A stretch of DNA of 34,551 nucleotides from a virus, in IMG/VR virus record IMGVR_UViG_3300007603_000010, positions 1-34,551 of that record; one strand, given 5' to 3'. The notes beneath the pieces were generated by a model that saw only the letters and a list, made by a program, of their open reading frames with translations, was not told the origin of the DNA and searched no databases. The translations under genes were made by a program, and so were the position numbers. Of this stretch, positions 8,686 to 14,632 are shown one piece after another (position 1 is the stretch's first letter; the number at the start of each line of letters is the position of its first letter).

Positions 8686-9377
8686 CTAGCGGGTGGAGTT
8701 GTGTCTGGCGTTATGCCACCGCCTTGCTCTTTTAGGAATTGAGCATATGTCATTCTTTGACCTAGAGGGGTTTTTCCTGTGCGGTCTGCTGGAGGTTGTG
8801 GATTTGGATTTGGAGGGACTGGTACATTAACAGAATAATCCATATCTGAAATAGGAAGAACACGGGCTTGTCGTTGTTGCCAATTCTCTTTTGGTGCAAT
8901 TGCTTTGTGCAAATGCTCAGGATTGTTGAGGTCTAGTTTATGTGTCTTTGCTCTATCCTTAAGATAAGCGTACATTATCTTACGAGCGTTCGCTGGTTCT
9001 GCCGCAAGGTCTGGGTTATTGACGATGTCAATTCCAGTTAGTTTAGCAAGACGCTCGTAGTTGTATCTTCCAGTAAGATGAATGAACCCTCTTCCATAAT
9101 ACTTAACAGCATCTGCATCTGTCTTGTTTCCTAGGTTTTTGCCAGCAGTAGTTTTTGCACCATACATCTTTGTGAAGTATTCTTCTGGAGTCCCGTTGTA
9201 TGTTTCTTTCATCCGCATTTTCGGACCACCCTCAGCAAGCATATGTCTTAACAGATTTTTTTGAGTGTTTGCATCCGTGAACCCTTCTTGGTTCATTTCA
9301 ATAATCTCATTATCAATCCAACCGTAATTATATATAGGGTCTGTTGCTACAGGTTTTTTTGCCGCTTTCTTTGCCAT
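8682..9377 (-). CDS. GH19-family endolysin (chitinase-class muramidase)
   Basis: A longer frame extends upstream, but the ATG at 9377 (MAKKAAKKPVATDP) is preferred: it lies one base after the upstream stop and has an AAGGAG about 12 bases upstream, one of the few SD-like sites here. The 231-residue protein carries the GH19 signature YYGRGFIHLTGRYNYERLAK near residues 90-110, followed by NNPDLAAEPANARKIMYAYL. An AEGGPKMRMKET segment probably supplies the catalytic glutamates; the usual preceding His is replaced by Ala. GH19 phage lysins cut the glycan strand of peptidoglycan. There is no signal peptide, so a holin would be needed. A Pro-rich linker precedes the C-terminus. It is far from the holin/spanin pair. 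Confidence 0.82.
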   Translation of the reverse strand: MAKKAAKKPVATDPIYNYGWIDNEIIEMNQEGFTDANTQKNLLRHMLAEGGPKMRMKETYNGTPEEYFTKMYGAKTTAGKNLGNKTDADAVKYYGRGFIHLTGRYNYERLAKLTGIDIVNNPDLAAEPANARKIMYAYLKDRAKTHKLDLNNPEHLHKAIAPKENWQQRQARVLPISDMDYSVNVPVPPNPNPQPPADRTGKTPLGQRMTYAQFLKEQGGGITPDTTPPAR

Positions 9378-9378
9378 A

Positions 9379-9972
9379 TTACTGAATCTCTCCTTGTGGT
9401 TTATATTTAAAGATGTCAAAATCAACGCTACCATCATCAGAACGCTTAGGGATATAATAGTCTGTGTCTGGAAGAATTTTCTTTTCTGCAATATTTTTAT
9501 GATATGCCTCTAGCGACATAATGTTTTTCTTTTGCTCTTCAGTCATATAGGAACTCTTTTTTGAGTTCTCAATAATCTTGTCTACCTCTTCTGGCTTAAA
9601 CTTATAATGTTGCGAGTTAACAAATTCTTGTTCCCAGTTGCTTGTAGCCCCAGCCCCAACCACAGCATCCTTAGCAATAGGTCTTTCAAGAGGAATCATT
9701 TCGGTGGGGTCTACTGTGTAAGGACGCTCAATAGTAGCCGAAGGAGGTTTGTACTCCGTGATGATGCTACCCCCCATAGGGATGGTGTAGTGTCTTCCGC
9801 TTTGAGTGATTTGCAGGTTCTGCGTCTTGGTGTCGTACCCGCTGATGAGGTAACCGCCAACAGACTGACCAACCTTAGCCCACTTAGAGCCTTGCGGGGT
9901 GTGGATTGAGAAAGTATCGTTACCAGTCATCCCCCTGAACTCAACAGGTGGTTGTTTGTTAGGTTGTGCCAT
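9379..9972 (-). CDS. Unknown structural-operon protein, 197 aa
   Basis: Residues about 25-75 (WAKVGQSVGGYLISGYDT, then LQITQSGRHYTIPMGGSI) look like a small beta-barrel in which a Gly-Gly-Tyr turn is followed by Asp-rich and Gln/Arg-rich strands. The rest is Pro-rich and then Lys/Glu-rich helical (KFKPEEVDKIIENSKKS), ending KYKPQGEIQ. No signal peptide or membrane helix. It lies between the HTH gene that opens the late operon and the endolysin. The ATG at 9972 follows an AT-rich leader (TTTTTATTATG) with no SD. Function unknown; a virion or lysis accessory protein is possible. Confidence 0.65.
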   Translation of the reverse strand: MAQPNKQPPVEFRGMTGNDTFSIHTPQGSKWAKVGQSVGGYLISGYDTKTQNLQITQSGRHYTIPMGGSIITEYKPPSATIERPYTVDPTEMIPLERPIAKDAVVGAGATSNWEQEFVNSQHYKFKPEEVDKIIENSKKSSYMTEEQKKNIMSLEAYHKNIAEKKILPDTDYYIPKRSDDGSVDFDIFKYKPQGEIQ

Positions 9973-9980
9973 AATAAAAA

Positions 9981-10379
9981 TTAATATTTACCGATAAAGC
10001 GAGGGTGGCGGGTAACAACCCAGCGAGCACCGTCCCAGCGTACCTTGACTGCCATACCAATGCCAAATTTGGTCGATTCACGGCAAATTACATTTTCCTG
10101 CTTGCCATCAATCACCACTCCGATTACACGGGGATTCTTGTATTTGCAGTAAACTGTTCCCTGTTTCTCCGCAGGGGAAACAGTCAAATCGACCTCCTTG
10201 AAGCCGATATTTTCCTTGAGAGCACGAACACCTTCCTCTGTCCAAGAAATCTCCCAGAGATGTTTAGGACGCTTAGATTCAATGCGTGTCCAATGAACAA
10301 CTTCCTCATAAGATGAGCGAAATTGGCGTAAGATGTCTTTTGAAAGACCTAAGGCTATAGAGAGTTCTTTCTCGTTCAT
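9981..10379 (-). CDS. HTH-containing regulator at the head of the late operon, 132 aa
   Basis: The ATG at 10379 (MNEKELSIALGLSKDILRQF) is preferred over an upstream TTG, because a promoter with a 17-base spacer places its -10 box only seven bases before this ATG. The N-terminus (ELSIALGLSKDILRQFRSSY) is a likely helix-turn-helix, followed by a WTEEGVRALKENIGF helix. The C-terminal half is a beta-rich, basic domain (VYCKYKNPRVIGVVIDGK) ending near RHPRFIGKY, which could bind nucleic acid. A GTCGAT/ATCGAC palindrome inside the promoter spacer and an extra GTCGA half-site suggest autoregulation. It would be the first gene of the structural operon. Confidence 0.68.
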   Translation of the reverse strand: MNEKELSIALGLSKDILRQFRSSYEEVVHWTRIESKRPKHLWEISWTEEGVRALKENIGFKEVDLTVSPAEKQGTVYCKYKNPRVIGVVIDGKQENVICRESTKFGIGMAVKVRWDGARWVVTRHPRFIGKY

Positions 10380-10386
10380 ATGTCGA

Positions 10387-10415
10387 TATCTGGTCGATGA
10401 ATCGACAAGAGTCAA
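10387..10415 (-). promoter_or_regulatory. Promoter of the minus-strand late operon
   Basis: On the minus strand TTGACT (10415-10410) is followed by a 17-base spacer and CAGATA (10392-10387). The start codon of the HTH gene begins at 10379, so a transcript starting at the usual distance would be leaderless or nearly so. The spacer contains a perfect GTCGAT-TC-ATCGAC inverted repeat. Confidence 0.5.
10393..10406. promoter_or_regulatory. Candidate operator: GTCGAT inverted repeat
   Basis: GTCGATGAATCGAC has perfect 6-base arms around a 2-base centre and lies between the -35 and -10 boxes of the late-operon promoter. A further TGTCGATA occurs at 10381-10388 and ATGTCGAA at about 10421. Binding here would block RNA polymerase. 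The HTH protein at 9981-10379 is the natural candidate ligand. Confidence 0.45.
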
Positions 10416-10431
10416 GCAATATGTCGAAAGG

Positions 10432-10516
10432 CAGAGGGGGTGGGATTTGAACCCACGGTGGGTTTCCCCACGCCAGTTTTCAAGACTGGAGCAATAAACC
10501 TCTCTGCCACCCCTCT
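10432..10516 (-). tRNA. tRNA-Ser(TGA)
   Basis: An 85-base cloverleaf with 7-bp acceptor AGAGGGG/CCCCTCT, a long variable arm, and loop CTTGAAA with anticodon TGA (serine, UCA codons). The T arm contains GGTTCAAAT. CCA is not encoded. It is the last of the tRNA array and lies directly upstream of the late-operon promoter. Confidence 0.92.
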
Positions 10517-10521
10517 AAAGG

Positions 10522-10594
10522 TGGGCGTGAAGGGAATCGAACCCTCGACTTAAGCCTTATAAAGACTCCACTCTAACCGCTGAGTTACACGCCC
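10522..10594 (-). tRNA. tRNA-Ile(TAT)
   Basis: A 73-base cloverleaf with acceptor GGGCGTG/CACGCCC, D stem ACTC/GAGT, anticodon loop TTTATAA giving TAT, and T loop TTCGATT. TAT would read the rare isoleucine codon AUA directly, avoiding the need for a lysidine-modified CAU tRNA. The anticodon stem (GAGTC/GGCTT) contains two G-T pairs. Confidence 0.85.
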
Positions 10595-10599
10595 GAAAG

Positions 10600-10672
10600 T
10601 ACGGCAAGCGGGGGTCGAACCCGCAACATCCTGCTTGGAAAGCAGACACTCTGCCAATTGAGTTACTGCCGT
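10600..10672 (-). tRNA. tRNA-Gly(TCC)
   Basis: A 73-base cloverleaf with acceptor ACGGCAG/TTGCCGT, anticodon loop TTTCCAA (TCC, reading GGA and GGG), T loop TTCGACC and discriminator A. Only five bases separate it from the tRNA-Ile gene, so the array is probably cut from one precursor. Confidence 0.9.
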
Positions 10673-10677
10673 GAAGG

Positions 10678-10750
10678 TGGGACTGACTGGACTTGAACCA
10701 GCAACAAATCGCTTAAAAGGCGACTACTCTAACCATTGAGTTACAATCCC
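10678..10750 (-). tRNA. tRNA-Lys(TTT)
   Basis: A 73-base cloverleaf with acceptor GGGATTG/CAGTCCC (one T-G pair), anticodon loop CTTTTAA giving TTT for lysine AAA/AAG, T loop TTCAAGT and discriminator A. CCA is not encoded. Confidence 0.92.
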
Positions 10751-10755
10751 TAAAG

Positions 10756-10826
10756 AACCCTGACAGGGATTTGAACCCCGACAAGGAGTACCAAAAACTC
10801 CTGTGCTACCGTTACACCATCAGGGT
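10756..10826 (-). tRNA. tRNA-Gln(TTG)
   Basis: A 71-base cloverleaf with acceptor ACCCTGA/TCAGGGT, D arm GTGT/GCAC, anticodon stem GGAGT/ACTCC around loop TTTTGGT (TTG, glutamine CAA/CAG), and T loop TTCAAAT. The discriminator base is T, whereas bacterial tRNA-Gln usually has G. Confidence 0.88.
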
Positions 10827-10830
10827 AGAA

Positions 10831-10896
10831 GGACGCATAAGAGGAACTTTAACCTCTTTCCTCCGATAAACGGAATTCAACTTAAACTAATGCGTC
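10831..10896 (-). tRNA. Degenerate 65-base tRNA-like element, apparent anticodon TTA
   Basis: The element has a perfect 7-bp acceptor (GACGCAT/ATGCGTC) and sits in a normal slot of the array. The D arm is weak (GTTT/GAAT with wobble pairs and a 5-base loop), the anticodon arm is TTCC/GGAG closing loop GTTTATC, and the T arm is AAGAGG/CCTCTT with an 8-base loop lacking TTCRA. It resembles mitochondrial-type reduced tRNAs. Read as a 7-base loop, positions 34-36 are TTA, which would decode the UAA stop. It may instead be a decaying tRNA. Confidence 0.45.
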
Positions 10897-10900
10897 AAAA

Positions 10901-10972
10901 TCGACCCACTAGGAATCGAACCTAGATGACCCGCTTAGAAGGCGGGTGTTCTATCCGTTGAACTATAGGTCG
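10901..10972 (-). tRNA. tRNA-Arg(TCT)
   Basis: A 72-base cloverleaf with acceptor CGACCTA/TGGGTCG, D stem GTTC/GAAC, anticodon loop CTTCTAA (TCT, arginine AGA/AGG), T arm CTAGG/CCTAG with loop TTCGATT, and discriminator A. AGA is often rare in bacterial hosts and commonly supplied by phage tRNAs. Confidence 0.92.
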
Positions 10973-10979
10973 TAAAAGG

Positions 10980-11094
10980 GCGGGGGAGGGGAGTCTAACC
11001 CCTCGTACTATATTCAGAACTTCCTATGACCGTGTTTTAAACCATTGAACCATTGGTTCTGCTAATAATGTACTCGTAACAAAAACGACCCCGC
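10980..11094 (-). ncRNA. 115-base tRNA-like structured RNA in the tRNA array
   Basis: The minus strand folds by eye into a cloverleaf-like shape. GCGGGG at the 5' end pairs with CCCCGC at the 3' end. TCGT/ACGA forms a D-like hairpin. A long imperfect central arm pairs GTAC...CAGAAC with GTTCTG...GTAC. GAGGGG/CCCCTC closes a 7-base TTAGACT loop like a T arm. It lies between intact tRNA-Arg and tRNA-Thr genes. No canonical tRNA fits it: the central arm is far too long and the T loop lacks TTC. It could be an intron-bearing, decayed or repurposed tRNA. Confidence 0.45.
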
Positions 11095-11100
11095 AAAGTA

Positions 11101-11172
11101 AGCCTTGTGTAGGATTTGAACCTACGACCTTCTGTTTACAAAACAGACGCACTACCGCTGTGCTAACAAGGC
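11101..11172 (-). tRNA. tRNA-Thr(TGT)
   Basis: A 72-base cloverleaf with acceptor GCCTTGT/ACAAGGC, D arm GCAC/GTGC, anticodon stem TCTGT/ACAGA with loop TTTGTAA (TGT, threonine ACA), T arm GTAGG/CCTAC with TTCAAAT loop, and discriminator T. It is the first transcribed tRNA of the array. Confidence 0.92.
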
Positions 11173-11191
11173 AAAGTCAAAGAACTCCTGC

Positions 11192-11220
11192 TGTATGTTC
11201 AAGTACTTTCTTATAGTCAA
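11192..11220 (-). promoter_or_regulatory. Candidate promoter of the tRNA array
   Basis: On the minus strand TTGACT (11220-11215), a 17-base spacer and CATACA (11197-11192) lie just upstream of tRNA-Thr. The -35 box matches five of six sigma70 consensus bases and the -10 box is weaker. It is the only good candidate found for the tRNA genes. Confidence 0.4.
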
Positions 11221-11262
11221 ACCAATTCTTTCTAATTCATCGAAATCCCTTCCCCCAGAATT

Positions 11263-11302
11263 GGGGGACTGAGGGGGTAAATAACAGGGGGTACTAGGGG
11301 GG
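11263..11302 (+). other. Potential G-quadruplex motif
   Basis: Four G tracts of 5, 5, 5 and 6 bases are separated by loops of 5, 9 and 5 bases and followed by a run of eight A residues. This meets the usual pattern for a four-stranded G structure on the plus strand. The first tract also pairs with CCCCC at 11252-11256, so hairpin and quadruplex are alternative folds. Confidence 0.5.
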
Positions 11303-11684
11303 TGAAAAAAAATTGAGTCAAGCCTAAAATGCTCTAAGGGTTAAAAAAGTTTTCCTGTTCGCTATTTGCGAATAAAAAATGTCTGAGTGAACCTGATAAA
11401 AAAACGAACCAATAGTAAAAGAGCCACCCCCCCCGCCCCCTTAAGGTGACATCTTTGGTCAGGTTATCAGGGTTCAGTCGGAAATGAACCGTTCCTTATG
11501 GGGTAAAGCCTCCGAATCCATCAACAGGTTCAAAACCCATACTGAACATCAGTTCACATATGGATTTAAAGGGTCTGGCTGGTCTCTGGAGCGGCTAGGA
11601 CGGTCTGGTTGGTATGTAGACACGGCTAGACCTCAGGAGTGGCTACCTGAGGCTAACTGGGGTGGACTATTGAGGGGGTCAGGC

Positions 11685-12236
11685 TTACTGGTAAATCGGG
11701 GTGCGGAGGGTCTGGAATTCGGCTGGGAAGGTCTCCAGTCGGATGGCATCGTAGTTGAGTTCCATCCGAGCGGCTTCACCAGCGGCTACGGCTAGGAGCA
11801 CATCGTAGTCCCGCTCACCGTAGTTCAGGAAGTGGCTCACGGGGAAGGTGGCGACTAGGGTGTGGCGGTCGTACCAGCAACCGCCTTCGGCTGGGCTGTA
11901 GCACTCACGGCTGACCTCGTAGAACGAGAGGTAGCGGATGCCAGCGAGTCGGTCTGAGCCATAGGAGTACAGACCAGCGAAGCGACCTGCGTAGACTGAG
12001 AGGTGGAGGTCGTACGAGTCACGCTTGAGCGTCTGGTTTTGGTTGTAGTCGCTGACCTTCTTCAAGCAATCTTTTAGGATGACTTCAAGAGCCTGATGAC
12101 GCTGGTGGTCGTCTTCGGCTTTGGTCGCTTCACCGACCTGCTTCCAGATGTCATCGTGGTTGATGATGCTGGTATTCTTGCGTGTCAGTTCGTTGATGGC
12201 GAGCATCGTGCCCACCCAGTCGGAATGAATGTTCAT
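11685..12236 (-). CDS. Unknown protein downstream of the ArdC gene, 183 aa
   Basis: A 183-residue protein beginning MNIHSDWVGTMLAINELTRK with a helical N-terminal half (charged, EDDHQRHQALEVILKDCLKK) and an aromatic, mixed C-terminal half with a Cys/Trp patch (RECYSPAEGGCWYDRH). The ATG at 12236 follows the A/C-rich leader CACACGAACCAAA, of the kind also seen before the ArdC gene and several plus-strand genes, and a TATAAA lies at 12262-12257. It is 39 bases downstream of the ArdC stop and probably co-regulated. No family recognised; an early host-takeover or antidefence accessory role is plausible only by context. Confidence 0.68.
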   Translation of the reverse strand: MNIHSDWVGTMLAINELTRKNTSIINHDDIWKQVGEATKAEDDHQRHQALEVILKDCLKKVSDYNQNQTLKRDSYDLHLSVYAGRFAGLYSYGSDRLAGIRYLSFYEVSRECYSPAEGGCWYDRHTLVATFPVSHFLNYGERDYDVLLAVAAGEAARMELNYDAIRLETFPAEFQTLRTPIYQ

Positions 12237-12275
12237 TTTGGTTCGTGTGTAGGAGATTTATAGTAGAGGCACGGC

Positions 12276-13130
12276 TTATGCCGTGACCTCCGTTTCTGGT
12301 TCGGTGACTGCTACGCCCTTGAACTTCGTCCAGCGTTTGAACGCTTCGCTGGCGGCTTTCTGGATTAGCGTCTTGTCGTTGGAGAGCACCTTGAGCCAGT
12401 TGCCAAGGTAGGCACTAGAGTTATCGAACACGGTGGTAGCGAGCAGACCAGTATCGTTCAGGCAGATGCTGGAGAACAGTTCTGCGACCAGTTCTTCCTT
12501 AGCGTATTCCTTTGAGCCGAAGCCGTCAGTCGAGTGTGTGCCACGCTCCTTGAGCGAGTGACCGATTTCGTGGAACAGCGTTGCGTAGTATTGCTCAACG
12601 CTCTTGAACGATTCCTTCCGTGGCATTTCAATCGTGTGGAAGATTGGAGAGTAGGAAGCGGATGTGCCACCGTGCGTCACGCCTACCGTGTTCAGAGCCG
12701 CCAGTTTTTCAGCCGCTTCGATTGGGGTGAACACGATTTGCTTGTTCGCTCGCTTGAAGTCAGGGAGGTTGCACTTGTTCACGGGGAAGACCGTGTAGTA
12801 GCGAGCGAGCAGGAAGGTGTCAGCAGAGCCGTTGACCTTCGTCTTTTTCTTGTCTTCGACCTTAGCGAAGTAGGTGATGGGCAGACCTTTCGTTCCCGCT
12901 TCCAGCGTACCACCAGCCGCCTTGATTTGGTTGAAGGTCAGGTAGTAGTCGTCAGAACCCCAGAAGGCGAGGGTGAAGGCGTTCACCCCAGAGTAGGGCT
13001 TGCGGCTCACGCCATTTTGAGGGGAGACGGATGCCCAAGGCTTCTGCCAAGGTGCGACTCCGTTCTGGAGGCTGATGATGAAACGGTCAGCGATTACATC
13101 GGCTACCGTGATTTTGGTGGGCTGGTTCAT
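12276..13130 (-). CDS. ardC: ArdC-type antirestriction protein
   Basis: The ATG at 13130 (MNQPTKITVADVIADRFI) is preferred over one 42 bases upstream because it follows the A/C-rich leader shared by neighbouring genes. The 284-residue protein has the two-domain ArdC plan. The N-terminal ssDNA-binding domain has GVAPWQKPWAS and SRKPYSGVNAF (about residues 25-50). A C-terminal zinc metallopeptidase-like domain has LFHEIGHSLKE and the third-ligand segment AKEELVAELFSS. ArdC proteins bind entering ssDNA and counter restriction. A GTCG/CGAC hairpin lies 21 bases before the start and a near-perfect 10-base inverted repeat at 13177-13198 may be its operator. Confidence 0.87.
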   Translation of the reverse strand: MNQPTKITVADVIADRFIISLQNGVAPWQKPWASVSPQNGVSRKPYSGVNAFTLAFWGSDDYYLTFNQIKAAGGTLEAGTKGLPITYFAKVEDKKKTKVNGSADTFLLARYYTVFPVNKCNLPDFKRANKQIVFTPIEAAEKLAALNTVGVTHGGTSASYSPIFHTIEMPRKESFKSVEQYYATLFHEIGHSLKERGTHSTDGFGSKEYAKEELVAELFSSICLNDTGLLATTVFDNSSAYLGNWLKVLSNDKTLIQKAASEAFKRWTKFKGVAVTEPETEVTA

Positions 13131-13151
13131 TTGGTTTTTGGTTTTGTAGGT

Positions 13152-13164
13152 GTCGTCAGGCGAC
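13152..13164 (-). promoter_or_regulatory. 5' leader hairpin of the ArdC gene
   Basis: GTCG/CGAC closes a 5-base loop and is followed by a 21-base unpaired A/C-rich linker ending ACCAAAAACCAA before the ATG at 13130. The same hairpin-plus-linker plan occurs before the genes at 14633 and 15219. Confidence 0.4.
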
Positions 13165-13176
13165 TCACACACCCTA

Positions 13177-13198
13177 GTAGTCCTATTGATAGGAGTAC
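13177..13198. repeat. Near-perfect 10-bp inverted repeat, possible operator
   Basis: GTAGTCCTAT and ATAGGAGTAC flank a 2-base TG centre with a single mismatch between arms. It lies 47 bases upstream of the ArdC start, within the expected promoter region, so a dimeric regulator could bind here. Confidence 0.45.
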
Positions 13199-13429
13199 AG
13201 GAGATTCTTCGTGTCGATTGTTACAATTGTGTGACGGGAATCTGGAGGCTCAACCTTTGTGTAGGACGGGTGCGTGTGCGTAGCAGAGACCGTGCCAAGT
13301 CTCCTTTACAGGTGCAGATTTATATGACCGATAGCAGACGATTATTTGAACTTTATAATACGCTGAAACACGCATTCCGACCAATGATACCAGCGGTTTT
13401 CTCATTTTTACCAATTTTTACACTTCTTT

Positions 13430-13455
13430 GGGGTGTCAGGGGCGTTTACAGAGGG
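13430..13455 (+). repeat. 26-base direct repeat, copy 1
   Basis: Begins GGGGTGTCAGG and continues GCGTTTACAGAGGG. It matches 13752-13777 at 24 of 26 positions by eye. Both copies follow the sequence CACTTC(N) or CACTCAGAAT and precede G-rich sequence. Confidence 0.6.
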
Positions 13456-13655
13456 TAGTCAATAGCCTTACCAGTACAGGGGGGTGCGAGGTCGCCACGG
13501 GCTTCCTAGACCCTTTAGCGTTGATTTGCTTGTTTTTGCGCAACCTGATTGACAGGTCTTATCCTGATATCTTTAGTCAGGATTCAATCATTAGTGCCGC
13601 ACCTATGATTCAGCCCGAATACCCCTTGACAGACCTATGATTAGAGTTCCTGCTG

Positions 13656-13673
13656 GGGGTCATTAGATTTGCT
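13656..13673 (+). repeat. GGGGTCATTAG repeat, copy 1
   Basis: GGGGTCATTAGATTTGCT matches 13889-13906 at 16 of 18 positions. A third, partial form (GGGGTGCATTAGTCTG) occurs at 13865-13880 with one inserted base. Confidence 0.45.
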
Positions 13674-13751
13674 TATAGCATCATCTGGCGGCTTGACACG
13701 GGTGTGTGTGTAAGTCGTTGATATTCAACGCTTTAGAACTTCACTCAGAAT

Positions 13752-13777
13752 GGGGTGTCAGAGGCGTTTACAGGGGT
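13752..13777 (+). repeat. 26-base direct repeat, copy 2
   Basis: Begins GGGGTGTCAGA and continues GGCGTTTACAGGGG; second copy of the repeat at 13430-13455, 322 bases away. The repeats lie in non-coding DNA and are candidate regulator- or initiator-binding sites. Confidence 0.6.
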
Positions 13778-13888
13778 GGGTCTAGGGGGTAGCATCGGCT
13801 GGAGAAGCCACCCTCCTAGGGCAATCTTGCCATTGTCAACGCACTTGGCACGGTTCGTGCTATGGGGGTGCATTAGTCTGTCCTTATA

Positions 13889-13906
13889 GGGGTCATTAGT
13901 TCTGCT
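13889..13906 (+). repeat. GGGGTCATTAG repeat, copy 2
   Basis: GGGGTCATTAGTTCTGCT, second copy of the repeat at 13656-13673, 233 bases away in the same non-coding region. Confidence 0.45.
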
Positions 13907-14071
13907 ACTGCGTATCAAATACCCTGATATGACCTTGCACTCAGCCGCTAGGGGCATATCTTAGTAGGAGTAGGGACAACACCTACCCGCTCTTTGAAAC
14001 CCTTCCCGAAACCGAATGTTCTATGTGGAACAATCGGGGACGGGTAACCCAAACCACAACCACACAAAGAT

Positions 14072-14479
14072 ATGAGCCTCGACTGGCTTGCTGAGAAACT
14101 GCCCAAGAGCGTCAGGAACTACACATTCCTGAGCGACAAGGGCGAACCGACAACCGTGATGCACCCCAAGATGGAAGCACTCATCTGGCTAACGCTGACC
14201 CTGCGTATGAACTACACAGGCGGCTTGGCTAAGAAGAGCGAAGTCTTGAAGCGAGTCCAATACCTGCGAGCGAAGGGTAAACTGCCAGCCCTATGGGTAG
14301 GCGAGAACACCCTGAAGCAAGACCCTGCCAGTTGGCAGGGAGCAGACAAGGACGGCAAGTATATCCTAACCGACCAAGATGTCCTAGTTTACTGGGGTCT
14401 CTGGACGAATAGCGTGTACTCGACTGGGAACACTTTCAAGCAATGGAAGACCCTAATCGATAAGCGGGACGCAGAATAA
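14072..14479 (+). CDS. Unknown early protein, 135 aa
   Basis: A 135-residue soluble protein beginning MSLDWLAEKLPKSVRNYTFL, basic overall, with many Lys, Trp and Tyr residues and a helical centre (LRMNYTGGLAKKSEVLKRVQ). It is the first gene of the plus-strand early group. The ATG follows an A/C-rich leader (CCACAACCACACAAAGAT) with no SD, preceded by a TGTTC/GAACA hairpin at 14017-14032. A G5...CCC terminator-like hairpin follows within six bases of the stop. No family recognised. Confidence 0.7.
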   Translation: MSLDWLAEKLPKSVRNYTFLSDKGEPTTVMHPKMEALIWLTLTLRMNYTGGLAKKSEVLKRVQYLRAKGKLPALWVGENTLKQDPASWQGADKDGKYILTDQDVLVYWGLWTNSVYSTGNTFKQWKTLIDKRDAE

Positions 14480-14484
14480 AGCAG

Positions 14485-14512
14485 AGGGGGAAGTCACTAA
14501 CCCTTCTTTTCT
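14485..14512 (+). terminator. Terminator-like element with conserved loop, copy 1
   Basis: AGGGGG, loop AAGTCACTAA, then CCCT and a T-rich tract (TCTTTTC). The stem is short, but the loop sequence recurs in the elements at about 15083 and 15587, each right after a stop codon. Confidence 0.55.
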
Positions 14513-14588
14513 TGGCTCAATCTGGTTGACAACTGGGGGAAAGGTGTTTCTACTACTTTCAGTTCTTTCACAGTCCAATTTCCGTGAA

Positions 14589-14632
14589 CCCTCAAACCTG
14601 AGGGAGCGGGATACCCAAAAACCAAAAACAAA
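14589..14632 (+). promoter_or_regulatory. SD-less leader: hairpin plus A/C-rich linker before the 148-aa gene
   Basis: A perfect CCCTCA/TGAGGG hairpin (14589-14604) is followed by a linker ending ACCAAAAACAAA immediately before the ATG at 14633. There is no Shine-Dalgarno sequence. Upstream at about 14551 is the box CTACTACTTTCAGTTCTTTC, also found before the next two genes. Confidence 0.5.

Larger units (their letters stand above)
11173..11684. other. Non-coding region between tRNA array and ArdC locus
   Basis: No convincing gene is present in about 510 bases. It holds a TCCCCCA/TGGGGGA hairpin at 11251-11268, four G tracts at 11263-11302, a TTCGC/GCGAA hairpin followed by A-rich sequence near 11359-11373, a diverged inverted repeat around TGAACCTGATAA (11385-11399 and 11464-11479), a C-rich tract at 11427-11440, and a perfect CCTCAGG/CCTGAGG hairpin at 11631-11652. 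The last lies just downstream of the minus-strand gene stop but lacks a T tract. Confidence 0.6.
13131..14071. other. Non-coding regulatory region with short repeats
   Basis: About 940 bases lie between divergent genes and no frame in them looks coding. The region holds a near-perfect inverted repeat at 13177-13198, an ATCCTGA/TCAGGAT hairpin at 13561-13583, two 26-base direct repeats (13430-13455 and 13752-13777), two-and-a-half copies of a GGGGTCATTAG repeat, two ACCTATGATT copies (about 13601 and 13633), and TTGACA boxes at about 13550, 13626 and 13694 without clear -10 partners. It probably carries divergent early promoters and operators. Confidence 0.55.

Noticed and set aside
11484-11795. 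A 103-residue plus-strand frame rich in Gly and Trp
   Set aside because: It lies partly in a hairpin-rich spacer and partly opposite the 183-residue gene; its residue make-up reflects repeated GGTCTGG-type DNA rather than a protein.
12534-13283. A 249-residue plus-strand frame
   Set aside because: It lies opposite the ArdC gene, whose motifs are clear, and its composition (Arg/Val-rich) is that of an antisense shadow.
13428-13957. Short frames on both strands in the 13.1-14.1 kb spacer
   Set aside because: They span the direct repeats, have unprotein-like composition, and have no supporting neighbours or leaders.
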